Shown in pieces: positions 36,577 to 48,540 of a stretch of 64,000 nt of DNA. Below the pieces are notes generated by a model, which was given only the letters and a program-made list of their open reading frames with translations, made no database searches and was not told where the DNA came from. The number at the start of each line of letters is the position of its first letter. Within the stretch, counting starts at the first letter, position 1. The stretch comes from Sphagnum compactum (Eukaryota > Bryophyta > Sphagnopsida > Sphagnales). Made by a program: the position numbers and the translations under genes. The stretch covers positions 11,900,271 through 11,964,270 of the forward strand of contig OZ234499.1 of the NCBI GenBank assembly GCA_965153455.1, written 5' to 3'.

Positions 36577-39500
36577 CTGTTCTGTGTCCTGTGCAGGATT
36601 GCAATCTGTAGCATGCATGCATCAATCAATACTTTGAGATACAAATAGTTCACAATCCTGTGATGGCTGTCTGGTCTTACCAACATCTTCAACAGTAGCG
36701 GGTGTTGGGCACTTCTGCATTTTGGTTTGAACTTGATCCATGCAGCTGAAATGCCAACTGTTAGTTCCCCCCACATGAAGAATTGAGCAAACAGTAATTA
36801 GACATTGCTATGATAGGCCAAATGCAGCAACAGCAAATACAACTGAATGCAAGCTCCTCACACCAACTAGAGGGGAGATGTGAGGTGTGTGAGAACAGTA
36901 CAAGTACCTTTGATTCTGCTTGAAGGAAAGTTAGATGTCTGTGAAATTGAATGGTTGCTGAATGGGTGTTTGGATAGGAACATCAAGATAGGAGAAGGGA
37001 GATTGAGGGGGAGGATCAGGCACAGAACAGTGGTCTACAACATGCAGCCAAGAGGGAAGCTGGGAAGCTTCCCACCTGTCCAATGCAGGAGCAAATGCAA
37101 AAGATGAGAAGAGTTTGCTTGACAAATCTAAAGGTGTTCGTGTCAGTGGGTTCCAGTGGTCAAAAATCAAACGCCCTCCTCGACCAGTTCTACCGCAGGA
37201 GTGATAGGGAATTGTGTTGTGCAGGCAGGTGGTTATATTTGCAGTGGCCAGCTTCTTGGGGTCCAAAGGTTTTGAGAACAAGAATGATGGCTGCAGTGCG
37301 TTTGCAATGTTCATCTGCCATGCCCAAAAGTTCCCATGACCAATGAAGAAACAAAGAAGTTCAGGAATCAGAGGTCTGTCTCATACTTGCCTTTTGTCTA
37401 GTAAACTGTCCAGACTTGTCTCTATGGAAAATGTCCCACACGAGAATAAGAAAATCACCAAGCTGTTTCGGAAAACATACTTTCTTTCTATGTTGGTTGT
37501 GAAGGTGTGCAAATTGCTTTTGTGTTTGCTTTTGAGCCTTGATTTGTACACCCATTGTAGCATTATCCATGACACATGTTGTGAAGTCAAAGGTTGCATA
37601 GAAATGCCCAACACCATTGTCTTGGTCTCCACTGTCAATGAGATGGTGTGGTACCTCATCAGCATATGAAATCCTATAAGGTGTAAACCTGCTCTCCTCC
37701 TTCTCCACTTGCACTGAATCATGCTGCACACACATCTTCCAACTTGTTATCTCTATGCCTATCAGCAGACATGGGTTGCCAGATCCTACCATGATGATGC
37801 TTGGGCAAGGAATGTGAGTGTAAAGGTAAACACCTTCAATCTGATTTGAACTCTTTGCACGTTTACTTCACACTCTACAAGCTCACACTTCTTCTCCTCC
37901 CTCTGTGACATTTGACAGGAGGAAAACATGGTTATAAACAAGAGAGCTGCTCCAGTATGGAAAACTCAAGTCCCAGGACAGGATGTTACAAAAGTCATAC
38001 ACACCTGTTGCATGGTACGTACTATTCCTCTGACTCGTCCCAGATTCCGGCAAACCTGCAGCAGCCAACCCAAACAGTCAGATATTGCCTAGACAGTTAA
38101 AGTATCAGCAAACTCCTGCTTCTGCTGTTTGAAGAGCAAGAGCTAACCTGCAAAAGGTACCTGAGGGAGCTTCTCATAGGACTGTAAATCATTCTCTTGT
38201 CTCTGTGTCTTCAGTTTCAAAAGTCAACTTTTGAAAAGCTCTAAAATTTGCTATCTGTTCCAAAGCATTATTTAACCCAGACTACTTAGTGATTGCAAAA
38301 AGAAGTTGGAGCACACACACAATTGCATGCTCAATCTAACACTGGGATGGTCTGCTTGTCCTTGCTCATATTGATGGGATACAAAATGGAATAACACAAG
38401 AAGAAAAAACAAGGAGCATACACATTGGGTGTGAGGTCGATGAGCTTTCTCCCTTGGTCTGAAAATGTTGAAAGGGTTTGTGTCATTTACAGGTGGGGGA
38501 GGCTGCACAGCATCACTCTTTTGTAAATTCCTACAAAGAGAGCAAAGAAAACACCTGCTCATATTGCGCTGCTAGCAATAGAAGATATATCCACTAACAC
38601 TATCGCTGTGATTCCAGAGAAAGAAATCTGGCAACATCAAGAAAAGGGTTGTGACCTGTAAGCGATGGAGGAAAGGCTTTTGCCAGTGATTTCGCTGAGC
38701 TAACAGAAGACAGCAAACCACACCCACACTTCAGTTCCAGATCCTTACATTACCAGATGCAACAATTTTCATTGAAAGGTTACTGACCATGATGGCAGAA
38801 AAACATTGATAGATTCCTTGCAAAGTTACATCTCTGTTAAGAGTGTAATCAACATGCATTCTTTGATCTGAGGTTACTGGAAGATTAGCCCAGACATGAA
38901 AGTGAGGGATTACACAGGCTTGGCACTGCCAAATTGAAAGTTTGAAGAATAGAACAGTATTCCCTCAAATACATACAGATGACATCATTGGTAAAGGAGT
39001 CTTTGAAAACGGTAACCAACTGAGCATACTGGCAGGAGTTCACACCTTCCTCAATAAAAGGTGCATATTGTGCACACAAATGAGGCCAGGCCTCTACTGT
39101 ATTGAGCATGAACAATGGACAACCAAGGGGAAGAGAAAGACCACCTTGGACTTCCAATAGTCATATACAGCTGCCAGGACTGCAATCCTGCTCATCTGTG
39201 TGGGCAATGCCTGCAACAACAACAGCCACCTATTTCTAAAAATCCAATAATCTAGATCAAAGCATCTAATGATGCACATATTGTTGAACATTTGCAGTGC
39301 CTGGATTCCAGGTGCTTGGAGAATGAGCAAGATGGGTCAAAACCAAGAGAGTGGAGATCCAGTTGTTGCATAGTCTTCACCTCAACATCTGGCTTCACTT
39401 TGACACAGCCAGAGCTCCCCTGGTCCACAGAAGAATGGAAAAGCAGAATGGAGTACACCACTCATTTTGACCTGAGAAGCAAGGAGAATGCATGAGGGAA

Positions 39501-40720
39501 GTACTGAAGAAGAGACAAGAAAAGATACCTCAATAGTGGCATCTTTACTCAAGAAGACAGGCATGGGTGAGCCAATCATGGAAATGGTTACTCCAGCTCT
39601 CTCACGTGCTTTGTAATCAAGAGTCTCCATTTAATATAACATCCACTCAAACCTGCATATCAGAAGGCACCCAGAAGAAGGTCGATAGGTTATTTAAAAC
39701 ATTCTTCGAGCTTTATGACCAACTTTCACAGGGCCTTTTGTCAGAGCAGGCAAGCTGAGTGGCCACAGATGTTTCAAGATTATTCTTCTTCTACTATAGG
39801 GAGAGCTGAGATTTCAATTGTAGAAACAGACACAGATGAAGCAGGGAAAGAGAACCTCTCTGGTGATAAGATTTTGCACTCCTTGTTAAGTTGTAAGAGC
39901 CAGTCTTCATCCTCATTGTCTAAATCATACTCGACATATGCAGCAGCTTCACTCCTTGCTGCTACCCATGACTGGTGATAACAGCAACACCACTATCCCA
40001 AGCGCTTGAAGGTAGAGTGTGTATGCAAGAATTTGTTATCAATGGAAGTGTCCTGATCTTATCATCACTGCTGCAGGAGCACTTGAAGAAAGAGATTCAC
40101 AGCAGATTCCAAGAAGGTGCTCAACTCTGTTTCCACCCAGCCCCAACATACAAATGTGACAGGTTTGTACATCTCACCTTGCTGCCCTTTTGGTGAGACA
40201 TTTCCAGCACATTAACTAGAGGCACAGTGTAAGTAGGAAGAGTAGAAATGCAACGGCAAAACCAAGTCCCACCTCCATGGCCCCGAATGTAGGAAGGGGC
40301 TGAGAAAACGAGCAAGTGTAGTCTTGCTTGTATGAATCCACCACCAAAAATTGGCGAGTGGGAATCTCAGATCCACCTCCTTTCCTTGTTGCAGTAGTTG
40401 AGAGCACCTATTCTCTCCCCATCATCCCCAAACCCACTCTGCTATCAACTATCCAGGAAGCCAAATAAGTCATCTCTGGCTGAAACAAACAAACATTGGG
40501 AAGCCAGACACACAGGAACATCAAAGAGAGTGTGTGGTATGCAAGAATAACAAAGGAAAAATGTCATAAAGGTTTACCAACTCATTGTCAGCATCCACAC
40601 CATTGCTGCTGCTAGGCAGGTTCTGGCAGTGTCATCCCCATCAAGGTCCTTGACAAACTTGACAATGGGGAGCTTCTTGTATATGTCCAAGGGACGAGGC
40701 CTGAATGACAACCTGCTCAT
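36577..40720 (-). pseudogene. Enhancer of polycomb-like (EPL/NuA4 subunit family) gene, probably inactivated
   Basis: EPL proteins anchor the catalytic module of NuA4-type histone acetyltransferases. Minus-strand exons follow the plant family from the start MSRLSFRPRPLDI. Segments: 40720-40578; about 40407-40273 (EIPTRQFLVVDSY); 39958-39856 (YVEYDLDNEDEDW); 39652-39529 (METLDYKARERAG); 39210-39145 (VYDYWKSK); 38694-38656 (WQKP); 38502-38422 (PPPPVNDTNPFN, FRPREKAHR); 38208-38161; 38055-38005; 37902-37834 (REEKK); 37723-37655; 37290-37076 (GRGGRLIFDHWNP). Candidate last exons: 36745-36681 and 36605-36577. All twelve have usable splice sites and mostly matching phase. Breaks: TAA at 39633-39631 where the family has Lys; a one-base loss in exon 2 before SYIRGHG; and a shift in exon 1 after the DLDGDD residues. 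Being intron-bearing, it is not a processed copy. Assembly errors could mimic the shifts, less easily the stop. Confidence 0.85.
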
Positions 40721-41434
40721 GTCTGCTCATCACCAATTCTTTTCTCTAACAACTTTCCTTCTGCCCCTTTTCCCTTGCACAAAATTTTCAAACCTGTCCT
40801 CATCCTCGTCCTCCTCTCCTCATACTCAAAAAGGTAATACCCTTGAACCCTAATTCTTCAGTCCCTGTTCACTTCATGAAACAGATGAAGCTTTTGATCA
40901 CTGGCTCCTGCCCAAAAACTGAACTCCATTGATCCTCAAATCCCTCCCTCTCCTCCCATGCCTGAAACCTTCGAAGCTTTACTCAGACAAACCTTCAGCT
41001 CCATGACCATTCTGTTGGTAATCCCTTACAAAACCCATTGTCATAGATCATTGATTCATATGAATACCTTTGTATAACTGTGCAAGAAATGGGCGGTTGT
41101 TTTCTGCAGCTGGATGCTGCCCCTTCCGTATGTCTCAAGCAGTAACCATGTTGCAAAAGGTAAGCTTGCAGCATTGAAGGTTGTGCACAGCAAAATTCCC
41201 GGCTCAACAAAACCTTGCACTCTGGTCAATTCCACAGGACTGCAAAAAAAGTAATAAACAAAGAAACCCAATTGAATATCTTGAACCACAAAATCAGAAA
41301 GACGCATGGGAAGTCTTTCTGTATGATGATAACTAGTGTCACCCACAACACCCATCATCATCATCAACAGAGAAAAAAAGATTTTGGTAAAAGCATATTG
41401 TAGTCTGCCCTTTGCACATTGCCATGCCTTGCAT

Positions 41435-41466
<32 letters not shown>

Positions 41467-42050
41467 ATGCTGGTGTATAGACTTCAACTCCACACATCAG
41501 AAAGAAGAGCTGCCAGGGACCCACCTGCTCACCGCGATGATGACTGGGACGGATGCTTGTTTGACTCTCTGATGGCACGTCCAAGACTGCTCTAATTGTG
41601 AGATCTACAGAAACCTTCACAAGGCAGCTACATGAAGCAAATTGCAGAGAGAGAGAGAAGAGAGAGAGATTTGGAGAGAGCTGCATAGAGAGCTGCAGTC
41701 ATTGTCTGGGAGAGAGAGAGAATGGAACCAACGTTTGGACCTTTCTCCTTCCTCCTCATCAGGACGAAGCACTTGCAAACCCTAGAACCTCCTGAAGCCT
41801 CTCTCGGCTCCCTCAACTCCTTCTCTCGCCTGTCTCGGCCTTCACTCCTTTGAAATCCTCTCTCTCTCTTTTGTGTTTTCTGTTGCCGAGTGTTCATGTT
41901 GTTGTTGATGAAGGAGACGAACAAGAGGATCAATGTGGCTGCAAATCGATTGATGAAGGAGTTGGCTTGATTGTCCTTCCTTCTCTCTTCAGCGGTGATG
42001 TCTGGATCTTTAGCGGCGATGATGTCTGGATTTCTGAATTTGTTGTTGAG
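40721..42050. promoter_or_regulatory. GA/CT-rich region between divergent genes, candidate bidirectional promoter
   Basis: The EPL-like gene reads left and the RhoGAP gene reads right from here. GA runs at 41441-41466, 41646-41670 and 41708-41720 become CT-rich leaders for the left gene; a CT run at about 41857-41870 is the same for the right gene. CT-rich leaders are common in plant 5' UTRs. Intron-like acceptors also occur on the minus strand (for example before 41245). The exact transcript starts cannot be placed. Confidence 0.4.
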
Positions 42051-42383
42051 AGGTAAACCTGTCATGTGAGAGAAACAAACGCGCTGCTGCAAAAGAATCC
42101 TTTGAAGTTCACAAAAGAAGACTTCGGGGTTGGTAGGTTGTTGTTTTCTTCACGCTTTGTTGTAGTTGTTGCTACTGCTGCTACCTGCTAGGGTTTGTGT
42201 TTTCTTCAACGTTCCTCTTCACGGCATGTAAATCATCAGTTGCTGCTAGATTGATTACTTGAAGAAAAGGTGGAAGCTTTGGAAATTCTCTCACCTGGCT
42301 GGCTTTGTGATCCAGCAGAGCTCTCTGGATGTGGAGAGATTATTGTCAAGATGTGATTTGCAAGCCTTGTAGGGAACCCTTGT

Positions 42384-42403
42384 TGCTGCTGCTGCTGCTG
42401 CTG
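42384..42403 (+). repeat. (GCT)n trinucleotide repeat
   Basis: About seven GCT units in the presumed 5' leader or intron of the RhoGAP gene. Confidence 0.9.
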
Positions 42404-42646
42404 ATCTAAAGTTCTTGTTTTCTGTTTCTGTTTCCATATGAGTTTTGTGTATTTTGTGCAATGGAATTGATGGAGGTGTGCACCAGCAGCAATTTTGAAT
42501 TGCTGAAGTCTTACTCCAGCCATGCAGCAATTTCCCAGGGTTGTTTGTTGTTTTGTTTGATTCGAGTGGGAGTTTTTTTGCAGGCAAACTGTTGAAGACA
42601 TTTCTTTGGAGATGATGCTGAATCAATGGCGTGAGCGAGCTGGTGG

Positions 42647-42960
42647 TTTCTTCTCATCGTCAAGTACAATTTTTCTTCAACAAGAAAATTCTCCTCAAGC
42701 TCTGTTTCTGCTTTTGTTAGCTTTGTTGAGAGTTTTACCCAATTGAAGTTTTTCTTCTCATCATTGAGTATGTACAATTCTTCAACAAGAAAAATCTCCT
42801 CAAACTCTGTTTTTGCTTTCATTAGCTTTGTCAAGAATTCTACCCAGTTGAAGTTTTTCTTCTCAACCTCAAGTTTGTACAGTTCTTCAATGAGAAAAAT
42901 CTCCTCAAGCTCTGTTTCTTCTTTCATTTAGCTTGTCAAGAGTTTTACCAGTTGGAAGTT
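42647..42960. repeat. Three tandem copies of a ~105-bp unit
   Basis: Units start at 42647, 42751 and 42856 with tttcttctca and contain caacaagaaaa, tctcctcaa(g/a)ctctgttt and ttagctttgt. On the minus strand the unit is an exact 35 codons over two copies and gives an acidic peptide repeat with EEIFLVEELY and EKKNFNWV. No start, splice context or homologue supports a gene, so I list it as a repeat. Confidence 0.9.
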
Positions 42961-43282
42961 TTTTGCACACATGACAACCTCCTAGCCCAGATCGGATCAT
43001 ACTCAGCAGCTTCATCACATTGTCAGGTGTTTCAGTTTAGGCAATTTTTGTCACTAGTGATTCTAGAGCAATTTCATGTGTACTGTTGATGCATGAATTT
43101 CTTCCTTTTGATATATGCTCAAATTGATTGGAGTTCATGAATTGTGTTCAAGAATGTTTTCTTGGATTCAAGCTTTCTCCTGTTGATTTGCAGCGCAATC
43201 TTTGTGAATCAATTTATGAGCAGTAAAGCTTTGTGGAGGTGTGTTCAAAGGAAGAACTTTTTTGGGTGAAAAATTCAAAGAA

Positions 43283-46200
43283 ATGGAGTTGGCATGTGCA
43301 GGTGTGAAGCTGAAGCAAGTGACTGCAGTTGCAGGGGAGGTAGCAAAGTCAGCAGGTTCAAGTGTTGCTGATGCTGCTGAGCAAGCAGGGTCAGTAATGC
43401 GCTCAAGCTGGTCTCTTCTCCAACAGGAGCATGGCAGTAACAAAGATGACGGAAGGCCCACCATTCATGACCACTGGCAGTCTGCAAGCTCTGCATTTAA
43501 GAAGACAAGAGAGAAAGTCGTGATTAGCTTGCTAGACACCAAGGAGAAAGTTGTGATTGGGTTGTCTGACACCAAGGAAAAAGTTGCCATTGGAACAGTA
43601 AAAGCTGTAGAGGTACAGGATGTCTAAAGGATGTTATGTTGCAACCTTCTCTGGCTACATTCATGAAGATTTGAAATCCCCTCTGCAATCTGTTTTTTCC
43701 ATCACATTATTATCTCAGGACTCCATGTCTCTAGTCTCATGTCTCCTGAGTGTTACCCAACATCTTGACTGAGTCTTCCTGTTCAGGAAATGCAAGAGAA
43801 ACTCAGGTTACAGGTGTTTTATAGTGGTTTGCCTTAAGTTTTGGGCTGATCATTATATACTTAATGTGCACCTTCTGTTACGAGCTGATGAAATCAATGG
43901 ATAGTCATTGCAGCTTGTCACTGCTATCCATGATGAAGGTGATGGTCTGACACTTTGTGAATAACTCTCATAAGGTTATGACTGCACTCATTGTCATGTT
44001 ACCTTAATGTGTTGTTTGTGGAGATTTCTTCGCAACCTCATAGATTAATTAATTAGCTCAGGACTCCATGCCTGAATTGTGACTCTGTCTTCAACTGTTA
44101 ACTATTAGCTTCAAACTTTCTGCCAGATCTGTTCATATGCCCAAATTAATAGACAGAGAGCTTGATCACCACATTGTCAAGAAAATTTGATGGATGATTT
44201 GGAATTAATTTATGACTATGATGCAGATAGCAAAGAAAGCAACAGTGCAGAGCAAAGTCTTGATTGCTAAAATGGATTGGTGGCAAAAGGTAATTTGGAT
44301 ATGGTTTTCTCAACTTAATTGCATGATTCTTCACGCCCTTTTTTGCCTTGCTGTTGAGGAGCATGTTGCTCAATGTTCACAGATGTGGTTTTCTAGGGGG
44401 TGCAGGTTCAGGGTAGTATTTGGGTACAATATGGTTTGTTGGAGCTGGGTTCATGGACTATTGTTTCTGTTTGGAGGAACTGTCATGGAAGCTTGAGTTT
44501 GTTGTAAAAATAAGGGATAATGTGCAAAGGGGAAGCCAGAAGATGTAGGATAGCAGTATATCTTTCTTGGTGCTGAACAGGTCTTTAAGTAGGTTTCAGG
44601 TTGTCAGAATTGAATATTCAAACTCAAAAGTTACCAAAAACTTGGTCTGTCTGACCAAGTATGCTTGTGATGTGTATGGGGGACTCATATTTGGATCTTT
44701 TTGCAGGGTACGCATGAGGAGGCTGGTGAGCACCAACAAGAAACTCTGTTTCTGTGATTTTTGCTAGTGGGTTTTCCTTGATGAGACATTTAAGAAGATT
44801 TTCAGACTTGGAGGGATCTCTTTTGTTGCTGGATTTTACTTGCTAATGGATCCCTAGGTTGTTTCTTTGGAGGAAAATAGTGTCCATTCAACTCTGCGGT
44901 ACCAACATTGAATGCTAGACCCAAATGTCTTACCCTCCTTGATCTGCAAGCCTTAAGCTATAAGTTTTCAATAATTGAAAAACCTCACCTTGAAACTGTT
45001 TTATCTGCATCCTTGACCTCTAGAAAACCAATGCACAGTCATGCATTTTCTGGGTATTTCTTTTCCAGAAAGTGTTCTTTGATTGGGATAGGAACAGTAA
45101 ATCTTGATTGTTGCTCTTTATGGGTTCAGTATTTGGCTTGCCACTTGATGTTCTTGTGGAGAAACAAAACAGCGCAAGGCCCATCCCAGTTATTGTGATC
45201 AGATGTGTTGATTATCTTGTCAAATCAGGTGGATTCTTTTATGCCCATCTCCCTCATGTATTGGTTTCTTTTGGCTTATGGTTGGTGTGCCTTCTATGAT
45301 TGATGTTGAAAAGATTCATGGCCTTTGGTTGAGATGTAAAATGGTGCTAGTTAGCAGAGCTCCTTGGGTAATTATTTCAACAACTAGTTAGTTTACCACA
45401 TTATGTTTTGTTGCAAAGACCTACAGTTAATTGAGTTATTGCTTGAAATTTTGCAGGCTTACATGCAGAGTACTTATTTAGGAAAGAAGGGGACCCCCTA
45501 GCGCTTGACCGCCTTGTTAGTCTCTACCATGAAGGTCAGTGTTCACTGTCTTGCTGAGAAGGAGATTTTTCGAAACCATAGATGCCTTCAGTTCTCTTTC
45601 ATCTTCCTTCAATAGGATCAGTTTGGATATTTTTAAAGGTTTTGCTGATCAACACGAATTTTCAATCACACAATGTTGAACTCAGAGTATTGCTCATGAT
45701 GACCTCCACTGCACATAATGAACACATGACGCGCAGTATTAGTGTGTAAGTGAGACTACCACTGTTGTACACAGAATCCTCTATGTAAGCCTCTCTATTC
45801 TAGCTTGCTTGTACAGGGGCAAGCTAAATTGAAATGATCACAAGCTTGTTGCAGCTAGAATGAGGATATTATTGACTTTTTTTCTTAGCCATATCTCTTG
45901 AGAGCTAGCTGGCATCATGACTGAGTCTTCCCATTGCTTCTGGAAATGCAACAGAAACTCAGGATGCAGATTTTTGCATAATTGTCTGCTGAGATGTTGA
46001 GCAGATTATTGGGTACTTTTCTACATGCACTACAAAGAAGTCAGTGGGTGGTAATGGCATCTAGTCACTGCCATTTATGTTGGATATGATGGTCTTAATA
46101 ATCTGTGAGTGACACTCATAAGGCTATGACCTCACTCATTCTTCTCATGTTCCTTCTGGTTTGTTGGCACAATGGTTACCTTCATAGCACTACTGTGGAG

Positions 46201-48089
46201 TTTTCTTTGCAGTCTCATAGAGCTGTAGTACACAGGATCTGAATGATTAGCAGCCCATTGACCATTCAGGTTAAGATCTCTAAGACAGAGGTATGGAACT
46301 TGACATGACATGTAGTTTGTGCCATATGAACAGATTGGAATGCAGCATTGCCAGATGGTGTAAGCCCAATTGATGTAGCAGCTTTGCTGAAGCTATACCT
46401 TTGCATGCTTCCTGCACCCCTCCTGACATTTGAGCTATATGATGACATTGTTGATGCCCGGGGGAGTGATCATCTTCTCTGCCAATATCTTGCCACCCTA
46501 CCTGCAGCCAATTACTCAACTATTGAATGCATCTGTTCCCTTCTTCTCCGGATTAGCCAGAAGTCAGTATTGAACAAGGTCTACCCTTCTACACAGTTTT
46601 ATTCTCAACTCTGCTGCACTCTGCAATCTTTTCTTTCACTTGTGGATAGCTTGTGGGTTAGGTCAGTGCTCGAAGTGATGTTTATTTATTTCCAATCAAT
46701 GAGTGACTTGCATATGCAGAACAAGGACATTAGAAACTTTTAGCAATGGTGTGTTGAATAGGCCAAGGACACATGTTGTTACAATTTTCACCTTATGAGC
46801 ACCAGTGTACTAATGGTTATCCTCTTAAAAACCTTATGAGTTAACCTTATGAGTTTTCTGCTTATTGTTGACAGTGTTATTTATGGGTTTCAACAGATGG
46901 ATGCCCACAGCCTAGCAATTGAGCTTTCACCAGCTCTGCTATGGCAGAAAAGTAAATCGAGCCCACAATCACCTAAAAGGGATTCTGAGCCCAAGCAAGC
47001 TGTGCATGCAATGTCATTACAGCGATTTTCAGGCACAAAGTCTCAGGGAGTTACACATGAAAAGGGATCACCCCCACTGAAACAATCAAATATCTCTGTA
47101 CGTGTGACTGTCCAAGGGGATGCTGATGATAATCGGCAGGATTTGCAAGGTGACTTCTGGTTCACTCTTGAGTTTTCTGATGCTGAACCCTGAATCCAAT
47201 GTTCTTTCTCTTCAGAAGTCTGACTCCTGAAAGGTTTACACATTGTTTAGGATTACTGTTCATTTTCATGCTATCAATGTTGTGATTCATCTTAGGCATG
47301 GAGTGCTCAGATGTAGTCTGATATGCTGAAACATATGGAGATTATTACCTTTGAGGAGCTGAGGAAGTTAATGGGCAGTAATGGCAGCTAGTCACAGTCA
47401 TTCATGTTGAAGGTGATGCTGGTCGATTACTTTGTGAGTCACAGTCACAAGGTTATCACAGCAATCGTTCTTTTGTGTTTGTATTGATTTTACTGGACAA
47501 GTAGTGACCTTCAAAGTGTGATTGCGGAGATGTCTCTGCAATCCCATAGGTATGGTTTCAAGGAGTTGGCTTTGACAGGGATGTATTCTGGGCAACTTAT
47601 CTCTGGACTGGTTGTTGCATATTGCCTGAGAAGACCCAGATGTAAACATATAGAGCTGACACTGCCACAACATCAACAATTCTGACACTGCTAGAAACCC
47701 CCCTTTTGTTTGCAATAGCTAATAATCTGAGGATTTACATAATCCAGGAAAGGGCAGTATTCAACAACTGAAGTATTGCAGGAATGCATACTAGATGCAA
47801 AGTTATATGTGCCATTGATGAATCTATTGACTATATTGGGCACAAGTTTTGAGAACCTTAGACTGACAAAAACATTGTTTTGTGTTTGAGGAACCAATCA
47901 GACAACACTCTTTTGAATGGGGAGACAGAGGATGAAAAGAGTACAGATATGTCAGCCCAAATTCCTCTAGATGATGAACCAGTCTCAGTGAACTTTGCAG
48001 TAGTGGATGCGGTGCAGTGTTTGATAGAACAACACGATCTGATATTTGGGGATGCAAATGAGGAGGTGTGGCAGGAATTGGGTAGTTAG
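43283..48089 (+). CDS. Plant Rho GTPase-activating protein (At5g61530-like), eight exons
   Basis: Stimulates GTP hydrolysis by Rho/ROP GTPases, switching off their signalling. Exons: 43283-43612, 44227-44289, 44707-44725, 45130-45228, 45457-45534, 46334-46578, 46897-47149, 47902-48089; all introns are GT-AG and the spliced frame gives 424 residues. The N-terminus (1-131) is helical and charged, with 11-residue repeats such as DTKEKVVIGLS. The RhoGAP domain runs from about 139 (FGLPLDVLV) to about 300, with GLHAEYLFRKEG carrying the candidate arginine finger R179, LPAPLLTFELYDDI, and LNKMDAHSLAIELSP. A Ser/Gln-rich insert (about 290-362) precedes a conserved end (QIPLDDEPVSV, AVQCLIEQHD). The 19-nt third exon is needed to link phase-0 exon 2 to phase-1 exon 4. 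An uncharacterised 5' leader with introns probably lies upstream; ttgcag at 43188-43193 is a candidate acceptor. Confidence 0.93.
43870..44043 (+). repeat. Dispersed ~200-bp repeat in intron 1 of the RhoGAP gene
   Basis: Shares gagctgatgaaatcaatgg, gatgaaggtgatggtctgac and ctcataaggttatgactgca with the other copies and ends near cgcaacctcatag. It is slightly shorter than the other copies. Confidence 0.85.
46023..46222 (+). repeat. Dispersed ~200-bp repeat in intron 5 of the RhoGAP gene
   Basis: Shares gaagtcagtgggtggtaatg, ctagtcactgccat, ctcataaggctatgac and gttttctttgcagtctcata. It ends about 110 bp before the next exon. Confidence 0.85.
47340..47549 (+). repeat. Dispersed ~200-bp repeat in intron 7 of the RhoGAP gene
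   Basis: Shares gagctgaggaagttaatggg, cagctagtcac, cacaaggttatcacagcaat and tgtctctgcaatcccatag. Confidence 0.85.
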
Positions 48090-48194
48090 TTTTAAAGTAG
48101 CCTGTAACTTTTTTAGCTTGTATAGTATCAAGGTGATCTGTTGATATTGGTCCCCAAAATTCTTCGCTACCACAGTAGAGCTAATGCAGGTGGC

Positions 48195-48540
48195 TGTTAA
48201 ACATTTTTTTTGCTCAGTGATAGTTCTGTGTAATAAGCTTGGACTCAAGGTCTTCACCTTTGCAATGTGCATTCTGGTACAGTCTGTTGGTACATGGGAT
48301 GCTCTTACAACTGGAATCTGGAAAGTTTCTTTGCACTCTTTAGTTCTCTGTGTATACTTGTTGGGTTCTCTGTATTCAATTTTTATGGTTCATCACAGAT
48401 AAAGAAATGTCTCTGTTTGCTTGCAGTAGATGGACTAAATTCGGACTGGTGACTTGGAACTGCCCACTAACTCTGTTATTGCTTTGTTATGCATCAGAGC
48501 AACAACTGTTTGTTATTGGGGCTGAAATGACCTGTGACTA
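48195..48540 (+). repeat. RhoGAP 3' flank, duplicated at 50583-50897
   Basis: The segment from gttaaacatttttt through gcatcagagcaac recurs downstream with substitutions and small deletions. Long shared blocks are ataagcttggact and tcttcacctttgcaatgtgc. It begins about 105 bp after the RhoGAP stop codon. Confidence 0.85.

Noticed and set aside
41056-41367. Minus-strand frame with an acceptor before SPVELTRVQGF
   Set aside because: The acceptor is good, but no donor or family match was found. It may be part of the 5' leader of the EPL-like gene, so I did not call a separate gene.
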